A DNA stretch of 8,773 bases, taken from assembly GCA_038534295.1 (NCBI GenBank), contig JBCAXA010000012.1, positions 1-8,773 on the forward strand, read 5' to 3'. Below the pieces are notes generated by a model. That model did no database searches, was not told the origin of the DNA, and saw only the letters and a program-made list of their open reading frames with translations. How positions within the stretch are numbered: the stretch's first letter is position 1; every line of letters begins with the position of its first letter. The DNA comes from JBCAXA01 sp038534295. Lineage in GTDB: Bacteria > Pseudomonadota > Gammaproteobacteria > Steroidobacterales > Woeseiaceae. Positions 1 through 6,264 of this stretch are shown piece after piece. The position numbers and the translations under genes are program-made.

Positions 1-198
1 TTCCAATAGTTACCATCGTTCCAATAGTTACCATCGTTCCAATAGTTACCATCGTTCCAATAGTTACCATCGTTCCAATAGTTACCATCGTTCCAGTAGT
101 TACCGTCCTGCCAAGCGCTGTAATCCTGCCAGTAATTACCGTCGTTCCATGGCGCCCCGTCGTTCCAGGCGATCGCATCGTTCCAAGGCGAACCGCCG
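1..198 (-). repeat. 18-bp tandem repeat encoding W-rich hexapeptides in the protease tail
   Basis: Eleven consecutive 18-bp units are in frame with the protease. The five nearest the left edge (1-18, 19-36, 37-54, 55-72, 73-90) are identical in DNA and encode DGNYWN. The sixth (91-108) differs at three bases. The next five (109-198) are diverged and read, in protein order, GGSPWN, DAIAWN, DGAPWN, DGNYWQ, DYSAWQ. Trp is invariant at position 5, with Asn or Gln after it and usually Asp at position 1. Degenerate units lie next to the catalytic domain and identical ones lie further out, which suggests recent unit amplification at the distal side. The array continues past the left edge. Confidence 0.97.
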
Positions 199-1727
199 GT
201 CAACGCAAACGCCGTATCGCCCTCGATGTAATAGTTCCCGTCAGCATCGAGCCGAGCGTTGCCGTAGAAATGCACATCCCCTTTAATATCGGCCGCGAGA
301 TGCAAACCCTGATTCGCGCAGTTGACCAGACCCGACGCAACCGCGGCCGGTGCGTTGATGAGGCCCGTGCCCTGCTGGAATACCGAGTACGCGAGCGAGC
401 CATCGGCGTCGGTGGCCGGACGCGCGGTAGCCATCAATCGACATTTGACCTGATTCGGCGTCAACCACGGTTCCGCATCGATCATTAGCGCAACCACGCC
501 ACTCACCACGGCAGCGGCCTGCGAGGTTCCCGACATCTCGTACAGATTTGGCGTTTCGGTCGCGAACTCCGGGTGCTCTTTGGCCAACAGGTGTTTCGAC
601 GGATTCATGATGCCCAGCAAGTGTCCGCCCGGCGCCACGAAGTCTGGCTTGGCAAAACCGTCATCGGTTGGCCCGAACGACGTGAAGTACGCGAGCCGAT
701 CGTCGACCGGATCGTTGGGCGTGTAGTTGTCGGTCGTTGCGCCCACGGTAATGATGTAGGGCACATTACCCGGCACCTCAACCGTCATCGCGTCTGGACC
801 GGTGTTGCCCGCCGACGTAACGACTACGATGCCGGCATGCCAGGCCATCATCACCACGCGATTGAGCGGATCCGCCCAATACGGCGAGCGCGCTTCGGTA
901 CTGATCGAAAGGTTCAACACGCGAATGTTGTACTTCTCACGATGCGCAATGGCCCAGGCGATGCCTTGAATCACGCTGCCGTAGCTACCGTAGCCGTCGT
1001 TATCGAACGCTTTGATGTTGACTAGCCGAGCATCGGGCGCTACCCCGTGCGCGATTCCGCTCTGCGATCGCTGCGAGCTCGCGATGACGCTCGCAAGGTG
1101 GGTGCCGTGGCCGGTGCCATCGTCGACATCCTCACCCGTTTTGGCACTCTTGGCGTTGTATTCCGCAATAATGCGTGGCCGACCCCGAGAGTCCGTTGCT
1201 ATCGCGGGATGCCGGCTCCACAGACCAGAGTCGAGAATCGCTACAGTCGCTTTCGCACCGGTAACACCGCGCTCATGAAGCTGGTTAGCGCCGACCTCGA
1301 CGGGGAAGTGCGACTCTGGCCATGGCCCGCGGCGCACCACAGACGACGCGCCAGGACCGAGACGTTTGGCGCCCGGCGCCAGATCGTGGCCCGTCGATTT
1401 CGAGCCCCCGGTCGGCACCGACGCTGTACGCACTACGCCATTGGGAAATAGCGATAGGCTCGGGTTGCCGCTGAGCACTCGTTGCTGAGGCTCCGTGAGT
1501 TCGGCTTCAACCGCGTTGATGATCGAAAGGTCACGGGTCACCGGCGCGCCGATGTCAGCAACCAATTGCGCAGCATTTGCATCGCCGCTTGCTGACACGA
1601 TGAACGACTTGGTGGGTGAGTGTTCTGTCTGAACTGCATCTTGCAGCGACAGTTTGCCGATCGCGACGATCGACAGTGTTAGCACGAGCAACGTCAGGCC
1701 GACGGCTCGGGTTCTCCTCCATTCCAT
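1..1727 (-). CDS. Secreted subtilisin-like serine protease (S8 family), C-terminus cut by window edge
   Basis: At least 575 codons are open from the ATG at 1727 down to base 1 with no stop; the C-terminus lies outside the window. The N-terminus (basic MEWRRTR, then a hydrophobic stretch to about residue 25) looks like a Sec signal peptide. Residues about 40-100 (KSFIVSASGDA..., IINAVEAELT) resemble an I9-type inhibitory propeptide. The catalytic domain carries the full triad: Asp166 in VAILDSG, His207 in GTGHGTHLAS, Ser402 in MSGTSQAAA, plus the oxyanion Asn308 in TSAGNTGP. After about residue 510 the protein becomes a tandem array of hexapeptides ending in W-N/Q. An AGGAG ribosome site at 1734-1738 sits 6 bases before the ATG and fixes the start. 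It is inferred to be autoprocessed and to act outside the cytoplasm; the substrate is unknown. Family assignment is very secure, the role of the tail is not. Confidence 0.95.
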   Translation of the reverse strand, partial: MEWRRTRAVGLTLLVLTLSIVAIGKLSLQDAVQTEHSPTKSFIVSASGDANAAQLVADIGAPVTRDLSIINAVEAELTEPQQRVLSGNPSLSLFPNGVVRTASVPTGGSKSTGHDLAPGAKRLGPGASSVVRRGPWPESHFPVEVGANQLHERGVTGAKATVAILDSGLWSRHPAIATDSRGRPRIIAEYNAKSAKTGEDVDDGTGHGTHLASVIASSQRSQSGIAHGVAPDARLVNIKAFDNDGYGSYGSVIQGIAWAIAHREKYNIRVLNLSISTEARSPYWADPLNRVVMMAWHAGIVVVTSAGNTGPDAMTVEVPGNVPYIITVGATTDNYTPNDPVDDRLAYFTSFGPTDDGFAKPDFVAPGGHLLGIMNPSKHLLAKEHPEFATETPNLYEMSGTSQAAAVVSGVVALMIDAEPWLTPNQVKCRLMATARPATDADGSLAYSVFQQGTGLINAPAAVASGLVNCANQGLHLAADIKGDVHFYGNARLDADGNYYIEGDTAFALTGGSPWNDAIAWNDGAPWNDGNYWQDYSAWQDGNYWNDGNYWNDGNYWNDGNYWNDGNYWNDGNYW

Positions 1728-1829
1728 TGTGGTCTCCTAGATTGAGCGTGTGTAGTTATCGAACAGGCACCGGCATCCAAGCCTGGTGCGCGCGCAGGAA
1801 CCGCTCGAGGAGTGAAGTGTTGTTAGCGC

Positions 1830-1880
1830 TCTCGCCGCTGATACGACAGTCCCCGACTAGGCCCGGGGCGATTGGCGAGA
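1830..1880 (-). promoter_or_regulatory. Possible structured 5' leader element upstream of the protease
   Basis: Bases 1830-1836 and 1874-1880 form a perfect 7-bp inverted repeat (TCTCGCC/GGCGAGA). Inside it, 1851-1855 and 1864-1868 form a perfect 5-bp stem (CCCCG/CGGGG) with an 8-base loop. The nested arrangement lies about 100 bases upstream of the protease ATG, so it would fall in the 5' untranslated region if transcription starts further upstream. It matches no riboswitch family I can recognise. It could also be chance pairing in GC-rich DNA. Confidence 0.3.
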
Positions 1881-2010
1881 CTTTCAGGCAATCGTCAAGC
1901 GCCCGATGGGCACGGCCCAACGTCGAGCATGCAACAACGACATCGCCTAATCTACCGTGTTGCGACGCTTACTCGCGTTGCAACAACGATGCGTTTTACG
2001 GACGCGCGGG

Positions 2011-2026
2011 TGTCAAAAAACTGACA
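2011..2026. promoter_or_regulatory. TGTCA-N6-TGACA dyad, operator-like
   Basis: A perfect 5-bp inverted repeat with a 6-base A-rich spacer (TGTCAAAAAACTGACA) lies about 285 bases upstream of the protease start. On the minus strand it contains a perfect TTGACA -35 hexamer (2016-2011), but no acceptable -10 follows at 16-18 bases. It may be a regulator binding site; no binding protein can be named. Confidence 0.25.
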
Positions 2027-2073
2027 TTGCGACCACAAAGAAAACTGCATACAAAGCGGCGGTTAAGCACCGT

Positions 2074-2110
2074 GTCTTTACTCGCCACACGAGTGTCGCG
2101 GCGCAAAGAC
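2074..2110. repeat. Nested inverted repeat in the intergenic region
   Basis: GTCTTT (2074-2079) is matched by AAAGAC (2105-2110). Directly inside, ACTCG (2080-2084) pairs with CGAGT (2090-2094) around a 5-base loop. No T-run follows on the minus strand, so it is not a normal terminator. Function unknown. Confidence 0.35.
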
Positions 2111-2367
2111 CGAACCGTTTTTTGGTGATGCGCTACGGCTAGGGCGGCGCGCAAAATATGCGTTGCGCGAAACTGTCAACGGCAAAGCCGCGAACAGCCG
2201 TTCGGCGAATGGCAAAACTCAATGCCATCGCGTCGCTGTTCGGTGTCCGCTGTAACGATCCGACGGCATAAACTATGCAGCAAGCACGTTCGATACTTTT
2301 TTGCTCGCGCGAACGCTGCAACCGTGCCGCGAGAAGCCCATGGCTGAAAAATCGAATTCGCGCAGCC

Positions 2368-2715
2368 TTAGCCAGGCGGCCAGCCCAGGGCGCGCCCCGC
2401 CAATAGGTGCAGGTGAATATGGAAGACGGTCTGGCCGCCGTCGCGATTGCAGTTGAAATTCAGGCGAAAGCCGTCGTCCGCAACACCGCGCTCGGCCGCA
2501 TAGCCGCGCGCTGCCAGTATCATCTCACCCAATAATTCGCGGTGCTCCTCGGTAGTATCATTGAGCGTTGCGATGTGTTCACGGGGAATGAACAGCGCAT
2601 GTATCGGCGCCTGCGGATTGATGTCGTTGAAGCCAACCACGCGCTCCGACTCATAGACGAATGGCGTTTCAAGTTCGCCACTGGCGATCCGGCAAAACAG
2701 GCAGTCTTCGACCAC
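2368..2715 (-). CDS. HIT (histidine triad) family nucleotide-binding hydrolase, HinT-like
   Basis: This 115-residue protein has the defining histidine triad His99-x-His101-x-His103 in FHIHLHLLAGR near the C-terminus, preceded by DGGQTVFH. N-terminal DCLFCRI has a Cys5-x2-Cys8 pair, which in many HIT proteins joins a His (here His48 in PREHI) in a zinc site. The family hydrolyses purine nucleoside phosphoramidates and related adenylylated compounds; HinT of E. coli is similar in size (about 119 residues). The start chosen is GTG at 2715, with GGAGGG at 2721-2726 five bases upstream. It begins one base after the recR stop and gives the family length. A start at 2856 would add 47 unmatched residues read through recR. 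Translation is probably coupled to recR. Its physiological substrate is unknown. Confidence 0.93.
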   Translation of the reverse strand: MVEDCLFCRIASGELETPFVYESERVVGFNDINPQAPIHALFIPREHIATLNDTTEEHRELLGEMILAARGYAAERGVADDGFRLNFNCNRDGGQTVFHIHLHLLAGRALGWPPG

Positions 2716-2716
2716 A

Positions 2717-3328
2717 CTAACCCTCCGCGCCGGATCGGTACGTCCGCCGGCCGCTAAACGCATGTGACAGTGTCCCGCCGTCCACGTACTCGAGTTCGCC
2801 ACCCAATGGGACGCCGTGGGCAATTCGGCTCGCTGAAACATTGAAGCGCTGCGCAAGATCGGCGAGAAAGTGCGCGGTGGCGTCGCCCTCGACCGTTGGA
2901 TTGGTCGCCAAAATCAGTTCTTTGACCGCCCCGCTCTGCAGCCGCGACTCCAGCAAGTCGATGCCAAGTTCATCCGGACCGATGCCGTCGAGCGGCGAGA
3001 TATGGCCAAGCAGTACAAAGTAGCGACCGTTGTAGCCCGTGGCCTCGTCAAGCGCCAGAACGTCCGCCGGCGACTCGACGACGCACAACTCCGTGTCGCT
3101 GCGTCGCGTGTCGGCGCACCAACTGCACAGTGTCGCTTCCGCAAACATGCGACATCGCTCGCAACAGCCGATCGCATCTGCCGCGTGCGCCAGTGCATCG
3201 CTAAGCACGCGAGCACCCTGGCGGTCGCGTTCCAGCAAATGAAAGGCGATACGCTGTGCCGACTTCGGCCCGACGCCGGGCAGGCAGCGCAACGATTCGA
3301 TCAAACGCGTTAAAGATGGGGCGTACAC
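2717..3328 (-). CDS. recR: Recombination mediator RecR
   Basis: RecR works with RecO, and in some bacteria RecF, to load RecA onto SSB-coated single-stranded DNA during gap repair. The 203 residues match the usual family length and domain order. There is a helix-hairpin-helix at about 12-30 (RCLPGVGPKSAQR). A four-cysteine zinc finger follows, Cys56-x2-Cys59 and Cys68-x2-Cys71. The Toprim domain starts at about 80 (CVVESPADV, Glu85; then GHISPLDGIGPD and ATNPTVEGDATA). The C-terminal Walker-B-like segment reads HGVPLGGELEYVDGGTLSHAF. The start is GTG at 3328 with no clear Shine-Dalgarno sequence, 10 bases after ybaB, suggesting translational coupling. The dnaX-ybaB-recR order is the classic gammaproteobacterial arrangement. 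The identification is close to certain. Confidence 0.98.
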   Translation of the reverse strand: MYAPSLTRLIESLRCLPGVGPKSAQRIAFHLLERDRQGARVLSDALAHAADAIGCCERCRMFAEATLCSWCADTRRSDTELCVVESPADVLALDEATGYNGRYFVLLGHISPLDGIGPDELGIDLLESRLQSGAVKELILATNPTVEGDATAHFLADLAQRFNVSASRIAHGVPLGGELEYVDGGTLSHAFSGRRTYRSGAEG

Positions 3329-3338
3329 AATGAGGCCG

Positions 3339-3662
3339 TCAGAACGGTAAATTGAAACCGGGCGGTAGGTTGAGCCCGCCAGTCAAACCGGCCATTTTCG
3401 ACTCGGTCTGCTCCCGCACGCGACGTACAGCGTCGTTGCACGCCGCCGCCAGCAGGTCCTCGAGCATCTCGCGATCTTCACCGATTAGACTGTCATCGAT
3501 GCTGACCTCGCTGACCTCGTGGCGGCCGCTCATCGTCACCTTAACCATGCCGCCGCCGGACTCTCCAGTCACGCGCATATCGGCAAGCTCTTGCTGCGCC
3601 TCTTGCATCGACGCCTGCATCTTCTGAACCTGCTGCATGATCTGGCCAATGCCACCTTTCAT
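3339..3662 (-). CDS. ybaB: YbaB/EbfC family nucleoid-associated DNA-binding protein
   Basis: The 107-residue protein has the family's Met/Gln-rich N-terminal helix (MKGGIGQIMQQVQKMQASMQ), followed by MRVTGESGGGMVKVTMSG, EVSIDDSLIGEDREMLEDLL and AAACNDAVRRVREQTESKM. The tail is rich in Gly, Pro and Leu. Family members form tweezer-like dimers that bind DNA and behave as nucleoid proteins. The ATG at 3662 overlaps the dnaX stop by four bases (ATGA), and GGGAG inside the end of dnaX serves as the ribosome site, so the two are translationally coupled. Position between dnaX and recR supports the call. Confidence 0.97.
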   Translation of the reverse strand: MKGGIGQIMQQVQKMQASMQEAQQELADMRVTGESGGGMVKVTMSGRHEVSEVSIDDSLIGEDREMLEDLLAAACNDAVRRVREQTESKMAGLTGGLNLPPGFNLPF

Positions 3663-5323
3663 GATTTCGCTCCCTTCAATGAGGACGATGACTCGTCATG
3701 GCGGCGGACTACGACGCTATCCGGTACCAGTTCGGCATCAAACAAGTTTACGAGGGCCTGCACATTTGGATCGGCCTGAATCGCGTGCTCGGCCGCAACC
3801 AGCTCTTCGCCAACCAAACGCGCGTCGCGCTGCGACGGCGTCTCCGCGCCGGCGGAACGCTCAATGGTCAGACTGACGGCGCCGTCAAAATGTGTCGCCA
3901 GCGCACGTTCAATACTCTTGCGGCGCGCTTCGGTGTACTGCGACGTGCTGCGCTCGTCGAGCGACAAAATCACCCGCTGCCCTTCACACCGCTCCCACGC
4001 ACAATTGCTGGCAAGCATTCGATCAACGCCGCTTAGCTCGAGTTCCGGCACGAGTCGATACCAATCAATGCTGTCCGGTATCGCCGCGACGTCAGCCGAG
4101 GCGTCTCGCTCGGCGGGTTGGGCTTTGACCTCGGCCACAGCCTCGACCGGCTCGGGGGTCTGCGCGGACGCCGAACGCTTCGATGGCTTGGCGGCAGACG
4201 GCGCGCGAGATGCACCACCGGGTGCCGGCGACGCCGCTGCGTCCGACGGTTGAAACGCGAGCACGCGAAGCAGCGTCATTTCAAAACCAGCCCGCGGCTG
4301 CGGCGCGTAGTTCAGATCGCGTCGACCGTTGATCAACATTTGGTACGCAAGCTGCAGATCTTCGGCCGAAAACCACTCGGCCACCGATGCCACCAGTTTG
4401 GCGTCCGACGCCATGCCGGCCGAAGCACCGCTGGCCTGCAGCACGGCGGCCTTTTGCACAATTGACGCTAGATCACTCAGCAAACGGCCGTAGTCCGGCC
4501 CCATCACATCGACCCGGCCAATGGCGTCGATCAGCCCGGCCGCGTCTCTGCCGGCCAGCGCAGTAAACAGCTCGTCGAGCTCGCGCCGATCGACCGTGCC
4601 GAGAATGTCGCGCGTTGCTGCATCGCGCACCTCGCCGCCACCAAAGGCGATCGCTTGATCCAACAGGCTAAGGCCGTCACGCAGACTGCCCGCCGCGGCA
4701 TCTGCCAACAGCACCAGCGCGTCGTCGTCATAGGCAATGTCTTCGGCGTCCAATATCGCTGCCATGCGATCGCGAATTTCGTCGGGGTCGATTCGCTTGA
4801 GATTGAACTGCAAACAGCGCGACAGCACCGTCACCGGCAGCTTTTGCGGGTCCGTCGTTGCCAGCAGAAACTTTACGTGCTCGGGCGGCTCTTCCAGCGT
4901 TTTCAAAAGCGCATTGAACGAATGGGTCGACAGCATGTGCACTTCATCGATCAGGTAGACCTTGAAACGACCTCGCGCCGGCGCGTACTGCACGTTGTCC
5001 AGCAGTTCCCGAGTGTCATCGACCCGCGTTCGCGACGCGGCATCGACCTCGATCAAATCGACGAACCGACCGTCGTCAATCTCGAGACAGGCACTGCATA
5101 CGCCACACGGTTCCGCGCCGACACCGCGCTCGCAGTTGAGCGCTTTGGCGAAAATCCGCGCCAATGTTGTTTTGCCAACGCCGCGGGTGCCGGAAAACAA
5201 ATACGCATGATGTAACCGACCGCTGTCGAGCGCATTGCCAAGCGCTTGCCGCACATGACGTTGCCCAACTGTGTCCGCAAACGTGCGCGGACGCCACTTT
5301 CTGGCCAGAACCTGATAACTCAT
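3659..5323 (-). CDS. dnaX: DNA polymerase III clamp-loader subunit tau (DnaX)
   Basis: The ATPase motor subunit of the clamp loader, which opens and loads the beta clamp and links polymerases to the helicase. The protein has 554 residues. It starts MSYQVLARKWRPRTFADTVGQ and has Walker A GTRGVGKT at 45-52. The zinc cysteines are Cys64, Cys73, Cys76 and Cys79 in the E. coli spacing. Walker B is LIDEVH (Asp126-Glu127), sensor 1 LLATTDP about 153-159, and the SRC motif has Arg169 as arginine finger. Domain III ends near 360. A Pro/Ala/Ser-rich linker of about 365-415 leads to domains IV-V, which bind helicase and polymerase. It is shorter than the E. coli protein (643) mainly after domain III. 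I see no A-AAA-AAG slippery heptamer, so a frameshifted gamma form is not predicted. The start at 5323 has only a weak ribosome site. Confidence 0.98.
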   Translation of the reverse strand: MSYQVLARKWRPRTFADTVGQRHVRQALGNALDSGRLHHAYLFSGTRGVGKTTLARIFAKALNCERGVGAEPCGVCSACLEIDDGRFVDLIEVDAASRTRVDDTRELLDNVQYAPARGRFKVYLIDEVHMLSTHSFNALLKTLEEPPEHVKFLLATTDPQKLPVTVLSRCLQFNLKRIDPDEIRDRMAAILDAEDIAYDDDALVLLADAAAGSLRDGLSLLDQAIAFGGGEVRDAATRDILGTVDRRELDELFTALAGRDAAGLIDAIGRVDVMGPDYGRLLSDLASIVQKAAVLQASGASAGMASDAKLVASVAEWFSAEDLQLAYQMLINGRRDLNYAPQPRAGFEMTLLRVLAFQPSDAAASPAPGGASRAPSAAKPSKRSASAQTPEPVEAVAEVKAQPAERDASADVAAIPDSIDWYRLVPELELSGVDRMLASNCAWERCEGQRVILSLDERSTSQYTEARRKSIERALATHFDGAVSLTIERSAGAETPSQRDARLVGEELVAAEHAIQADPNVQALVNLFDAELVPDSVVVRRHDESSSSLKGAKS

Positions 5324-5375
5324 GGGACTTCGTGCGGGGTGCGAGGGAACGTTTGAGTGTAGCGGCGGCGTTTCG

Positions 5376-5383
5376 AAATAAAA
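5376..5383 (-). terminator. U-rich end of the SRP RNA
   Basis: The terminal GC-rich stem of the SRP RNA (ending GCGGGCC) is followed directly by TTTTATTT on the minus strand, so the RNA's own long hairpin plus this tract can act as an intrinsic terminator. It would partly insulate dnaX from SRP RNA transcription. Confidence 0.6.
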
Positions 5384-5489
5384 GGCCCGCGCCAGTGACT
5401 CCCCGGCACCCGAAATTGCCGCTGCCGCTGCTCCCTTCCGGGCCTGACGGGGTTAACGGTTATTCGTCGCGGGGAACTGACGCAGGCCC
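5384..5489 (-). ncRNA. ffs: Signal recognition particle RNA (4.5S, small bacterial type)
   Basis: On the minus strand the apical domain is recognisable as GTCAGGCCCGGAAGGGAGCA followed by GCGGCAG, matching the conserved GUCAGGUCCGGAAGGAAGCAGC with its GGAA tetraloop and Ffh-binding asymmetric loop. The ends pair into one long hairpin: GGCCUGC at the 5' end with GCGGGCC at the 3' end, then CAGU with ACUG and CCCCG with CGGGG. Length is about 106 nt, as expected for the short gammaproteobacterial form. It scaffolds Ffh and FtsY for co-translational membrane targeting. It lies 60 bases upstream of dnaX on the same strand, a linkage I recall from other gammaproteobacteria. The ends are set by pairing and the flanking promoter and T-run, so are accurate to a few bases. 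Confidence 0.96.
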
Positions 5490-5497
5490 GACCGGCG

Positions 5498-5506
5498 ATT
5501 ATCGCA
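5498..5506 (-). promoter_or_regulatory. Extended -10 promoter of the SRP RNA gene
   Basis: The minus strand reads TGCGATAAT: a TGn extension plus a GATAAT -10 hexamer (5503-5498), placed so that transcription would begin at about 5490, exactly at the predicted RNA 5' end. No good -35 is seen at 16-18 bases, consistent with an extended -10 promoter. Confidence 0.65.
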
Positions 5507-5545
5507 GCTCGGATACCAAACATCGAGCCAATGGAATAGACACCG

Positions 5546-6154
5546 TTAACGGGAGACGCCGACCACCGCCGCGATGAAAGTCCACAATTGCTGCGCAAGA
5601 ACCTCACGCGGCGGCCGGCGAGCCGCGGTTAACGCTCGCACCGCCGCTTGGCGAACGCCGCCAATGACCACCGCCGCCGTGATTTCGATATCGCCGTCGA
5701 CCGCTATAGCGCCCTGCTTGCGCGCTTGCGTGAAGTTACGAACCGCGAGCTCGATCATAGCGTCCTGGCGAGCGGCTTCCGCCGCGACGACCTCCGCGCT
5801 CCCAGAAATCTTCCCGAGCATGACTGGCGCAATGGGCTCGTCGTACAGGAAATCCACCGTGGCGCGAACGCGGCGAATCTCGCGAGTAACCCAATCCGTT
5901 TCATCGCCAAACCGCTGATTGACGGCGGCGTCGTAGCGGTCGTAGAAGTCAGCAACCAGCGCCGCAAGCAGGCCCGCCTTGGAGCCGAAGTAATGATAAG
6001 CCAGCCCATTGGAGACATCGGCACGCTGCGCGACATCGTTCATCTCAAAGGCACCGCCGCCTGCAATAAACGCGTCCTTCGCCGCAGCAAGAATTCGCAG
6101 GCGCGCACCGTTGCCGGCTGCCGCATGGCGGGCAGAGGTACTGGGAATGACCAT
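5546..6154 (-). CDS. TetR-family transcriptional repressor
   Basis: The 202-residue protein has an N-terminal TetR DNA-binding domain: helix 1 RLRILAAAKDAFIAGG, then a helix-turn-helix at about 38-57 (MNDVAQRADVSNGLAYHYFG) ending in the typical YHYFGSKAGLL. The rest is a helical ligand/dimerisation domain without a recognisable ligand. I chose ATG 6154 rather than the in-frame ATG at 6199, because a -10 hexamer (TACAAT, 6166-6161) and a palindromic operator occupy the DNA between the two. The first 15 residues of the longer form also match nothing in the family. It is divergent from the dioxygenase gene, which is the likely target together with its own promoter. No Shine-Dalgarno sequence precedes the start, fitting a leaderless mRNA. 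Confidence 0.93.
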   Translation of the reverse strand: MVIPSTSARHAAAGNGARLRILAAAKDAFIAGGGAFEMNDVAQRADVSNGLAYHYFGSKAGLLAALVADFYDRYDAAVNQRFGDETDWVTREIRRVRATVDFLYDEPIAPVMLGKISGSAEVVAAEAARQDAMIELAVRNFTQARKQGAIAVDGDIEITAAVVIGGVRQAAVRALTAARRPPREVLAQQLWTFIAAVVGVSR

Positions 6155-6160
6155 GTTTCG

Positions 6161-6189
6161 ATTGTAGCGGGCTTCATGCCAATTTTGAA
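6161..6189 (-). promoter_or_regulatory. Promoter of the TetR gene giving a predicted leaderless mRNA
   Basis: The -10 is TACAAT (6166-6161), the spacer is 17 bases and the -35 is TTCAAA (6189-6184, four of six consensus bases). Six bases separate the -10 from the A of the ATG at 6154, so the first transcribed base should be the start codon itself or very near it. Confidence 0.6.
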
Positions 6190-6204
6190 TTGAATTCAAC
6201 TCAA
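6185..6204. promoter_or_regulatory. Palindromic operator between tetR and the dioxygenase gene
   Basis: A 20-bp inverted repeat, TTGAATTGAATTCAACTCAA, has nine of ten base pairs symmetric about 6194/6195. The half-site is TTGA(A/G)TTGAA. It covers the tetR -35 and touches the -35 area of the divergent gene, so one bound dimer (or pair of dimers) could silence both promoters. It is strikingly AT-rich in GC-rich surroundings. That the neighbouring TetR protein binds it is inferred from position and symmetry. Confidence 0.75.
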
Positions 6205-6222
6205 TGCTGGTTTACCGTCGGC

Positions 6223-6228
6223 TAATAT
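6223..6228 (+). promoter_or_regulatory. Candidate -10 of the dioxygenase gene
   Basis: TAATAT lies 36 bases before the dioxygenase ATG. The matching -35 region at about 6200-6205 is poor and lies at the right edge of the palindromic operator. Confidence 0.4.
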
Positions 6229-6250
6229 CGATCTGTCGGACGCCGATCCG

Positions 6251-6256
6251 AGGAGG
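6251..6256 (+). promoter_or_regulatory. Strong ribosome binding site of the dioxygenase gene
   Basis: AGGAGG, complementary to the 16S rRNA end, sits 8 bases before ATG 6265 and contrasts with the leaderless-looking divergent tetR. Confidence 0.8.
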
Positions 6257-6264
6257 CCGACCGC

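Larger units (their letters stand above)
1739..2367. other. Gene-free interval between the HIT gene and the protease
   Basis: About 630 bases lie between the protease start and the HIT-gene stop, and both genes read leftward. Open frames here on either strand have no recognisable protein features, no good ribosome sites, and Arg/Ser/Thr-rich shadow-like composition, so I call no gene. The interval must hold the protease promoter and leader, but I could not find a convincing -35/-10 pair. What it does contain is several inverted repeats, listed separately, and an A-rich stretch around 2015-2055. Confidence 0.6.

Noticed and set aside
1..90. CRISPR array
   Set aside because: The 18-bp units are head-to-tail without spacers and are in frame with the protease, so they are a coding tandem repeat.
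1871..1920. Glycine-riboswitch-like string (CTTTCAGGCA) on the plus strand
   Set aside because: The other conserved elements are missing or in the wrong order, and no plus-strand gene follows.
1616..2128. A 170-residue plus-strand open frame overlapping the protease start
   Set aside because: Arg/Ser/Thr-rich composition without motifs, no ribosome site, and it overlaps the antisense of a secure gene.
2287..2335. Terminator after the HIT gene
   Set aside because: Inverted repeats such as CTCGCG/CGCGAG are present, but on the minus strand they are followed by A-rich, not T-rich, sequence.
2716..2856. N-terminal extension of the HIT protein from 2856
   Set aside because: The extra 47 residues are out-of-frame recR sequence; a GTG with a strong ribosome site at 2715 gives the exact family length.
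6155..6199. Upstream ATG start for tetR at 6199
   Set aside because: It would place the start codon inside the palindrome and the promoter inside the coding region; the added 15 residues do not resemble TetR N-termini.
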